DNA of 64,000 nucleotides from Gautieria morchelliformis (taxonomy: Eukaryota > Basidiomycota > Agaricomycetes > Gomphales > Gomphaceae). The notes beneath the pieces are model-generated. The model did no database searches. It was not told the origin of the DNA and saw nothing but the letters and a program-made list of their open reading frames with translations. The first letter of the stretch is position 1. Every line of letters starts with the position of its first letter. The stretch covers positions 1-64,000 of the forward strand of contig WHVA01000550.1 of the NCBI GenBank assembly GCA_015179125.1. The letters are read 5' to 3'. Positions 63,643 to 64,000 of this stretch are shown piece by piece. A program made the position numbers and the translations under genes.

Positions 63643-64000
63643 CAATGATGTCGAGTAGCAATAACACGTAAAAGATCGACCCCTTGAACGGGGATAATTA
63701 CGCGGCATGGCGCCGGCGGCTCGAGTGGATACTCGATGATTTAGATCTGTGGGACCTGGCTATCGGCAGGGAGACGGAACCGAGACCGGCAGATGCCGAC
63801 AACGTCACTGTGACCGAGCAGCAGGAAATCGACGATTGGAGAAGGAAGGACAAGAAAGCTAGAAAAGAGATTTGCCTTAGAGTCACCGATGAACAACTAG
63901 TTTACATCAATCAGATGATGTCTGCATTTGCTGTATGGACTAGTTTACAAGCGATATTCGAATCTAAGGGAGCCGTGGGGATTGTAAATCTCCGAAGAGA
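63643..64000 (+). pseudogene. gag: Copia-H gag, N-terminal part
   Basis: Translation shows IDPLNGDNYAAWRRRLEWIL, LWDLAIGRETEPRPADA and ICLRVTDEQLVYINQMMSAF, followed by AVWTSLQAIFESKGAVGIVN: the UBN2/gag-polypeptide of Copia pattern (DGxNYxxW, xWxxLxxxF). It differs from the Copia-D gag. Cut by the window end; not intact. Confidence 0.85.

Larger units (their letters stand above)
63365..64000 (+). mobile_element. Copia-H, 5' end of a Ty1/Copia element running off the window
   Basis: A 194-bp LTR is followed directly by a primer site GGTTATGGGCCCCGG (63559-63573) and the start of a Copia gag. The LTR family is the one represented by the solo LTRs at 21449 and 50402. At least one break lies in the visible gag; the rest is outside the window. 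Confidence 0.88.

Noticed and set aside
1-64000. tRNA, rRNA and CRISPR-like arrays
   Set aside because: No cloverleaf, rRNA core sequence or regularly spaced direct repeats with unique spacers were seen; the only tRNA-like matches are the Copia primer sites.

Overview
The window is a heterochromatin-like nest of retrotransposons from a fungus, most likely a basidiomycete (Agaricomycetes). Pointers are chromodomain-bearing Ty3/Gypsy elements of several families, a Tad-type LINE, short 46-47 nt GT-AG introns and fungal-type host gene fragments (Utp14-like, HSP9/HSP12-like). I lean towards a Rhizoctonia-like genome but cannot prove it. I see no rRNA, tRNA or CRISPR, and no clearly intact conserved host gene.

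Layout. 1-9527: Ty3-A (+, left end outside the window), split by Ty3-B (243-7643, identical LTRs, GATTC target duplication). A ends abruptly against a 191-bp piece of an HSP9/HSP12-like gene, followed by about 1.25 kb without genes. 10977-46924: an old, much decayed Ty3-C (-) that holds most of the window: insertion X (15141-16208), insertion Y (17062-18620) and Ty3-B' (19240-45289). B' in turn holds Y' (21388-22647, itself carrying a solo Copia LTR), Copia-D (23789-35174, -) and LINE-G (36236-42173, -). Inside D lies Ty3-F (24825-30944, +), which looks whole. The nest is four deep (C>B'>D>F), with matching target duplications at nearly every level. 46903-48388: a proline-rich gene fused to the stump of C. 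49.1-50.2 kb: a decayed Utp14-like gene; then a solo Copia LTR (50402-50622), a second HSP9/12-like fragment (51149-51332), a near-perfect 338-bp inverted repeat (51950-52287 / 54157-54494) and a decayed WG-repeat gene (54790-55698). 56634-63223: Ty3-A' (-, both LTRs, GTATC duplication), sister copy of A. 63365-64000: the start of another Copia element (+).

How the parts relate. The Ty3 elements share the core gag-protease-RT-RNase H-integrase-chromodomain plan, but the space between pol and the 3' LTR differs by family. F has nothing there. A' has a sense ORF with its own TATA box. B, B' and C have an antisense, intron-containing gene whose six cysteines follow the Zn2Cys6 (Gal4-type) spacing, with a likely coiled coil and an acidic tail. 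This retroelement-borne, regulator-like antisense gene is the best candidate for an undescribed system. All four Ty3 families also show the same self-priming design (Tf1/sushi type): 10-12 nt just after the 5' LTR are complementary to the LTR sequence 33-35 nt downstream of a TATA box, with a different sequence in each family. The Copia elements instead carry a primer site matching the anticodon arm of initiator tRNA-Met; in D this site contains the gag start codon.
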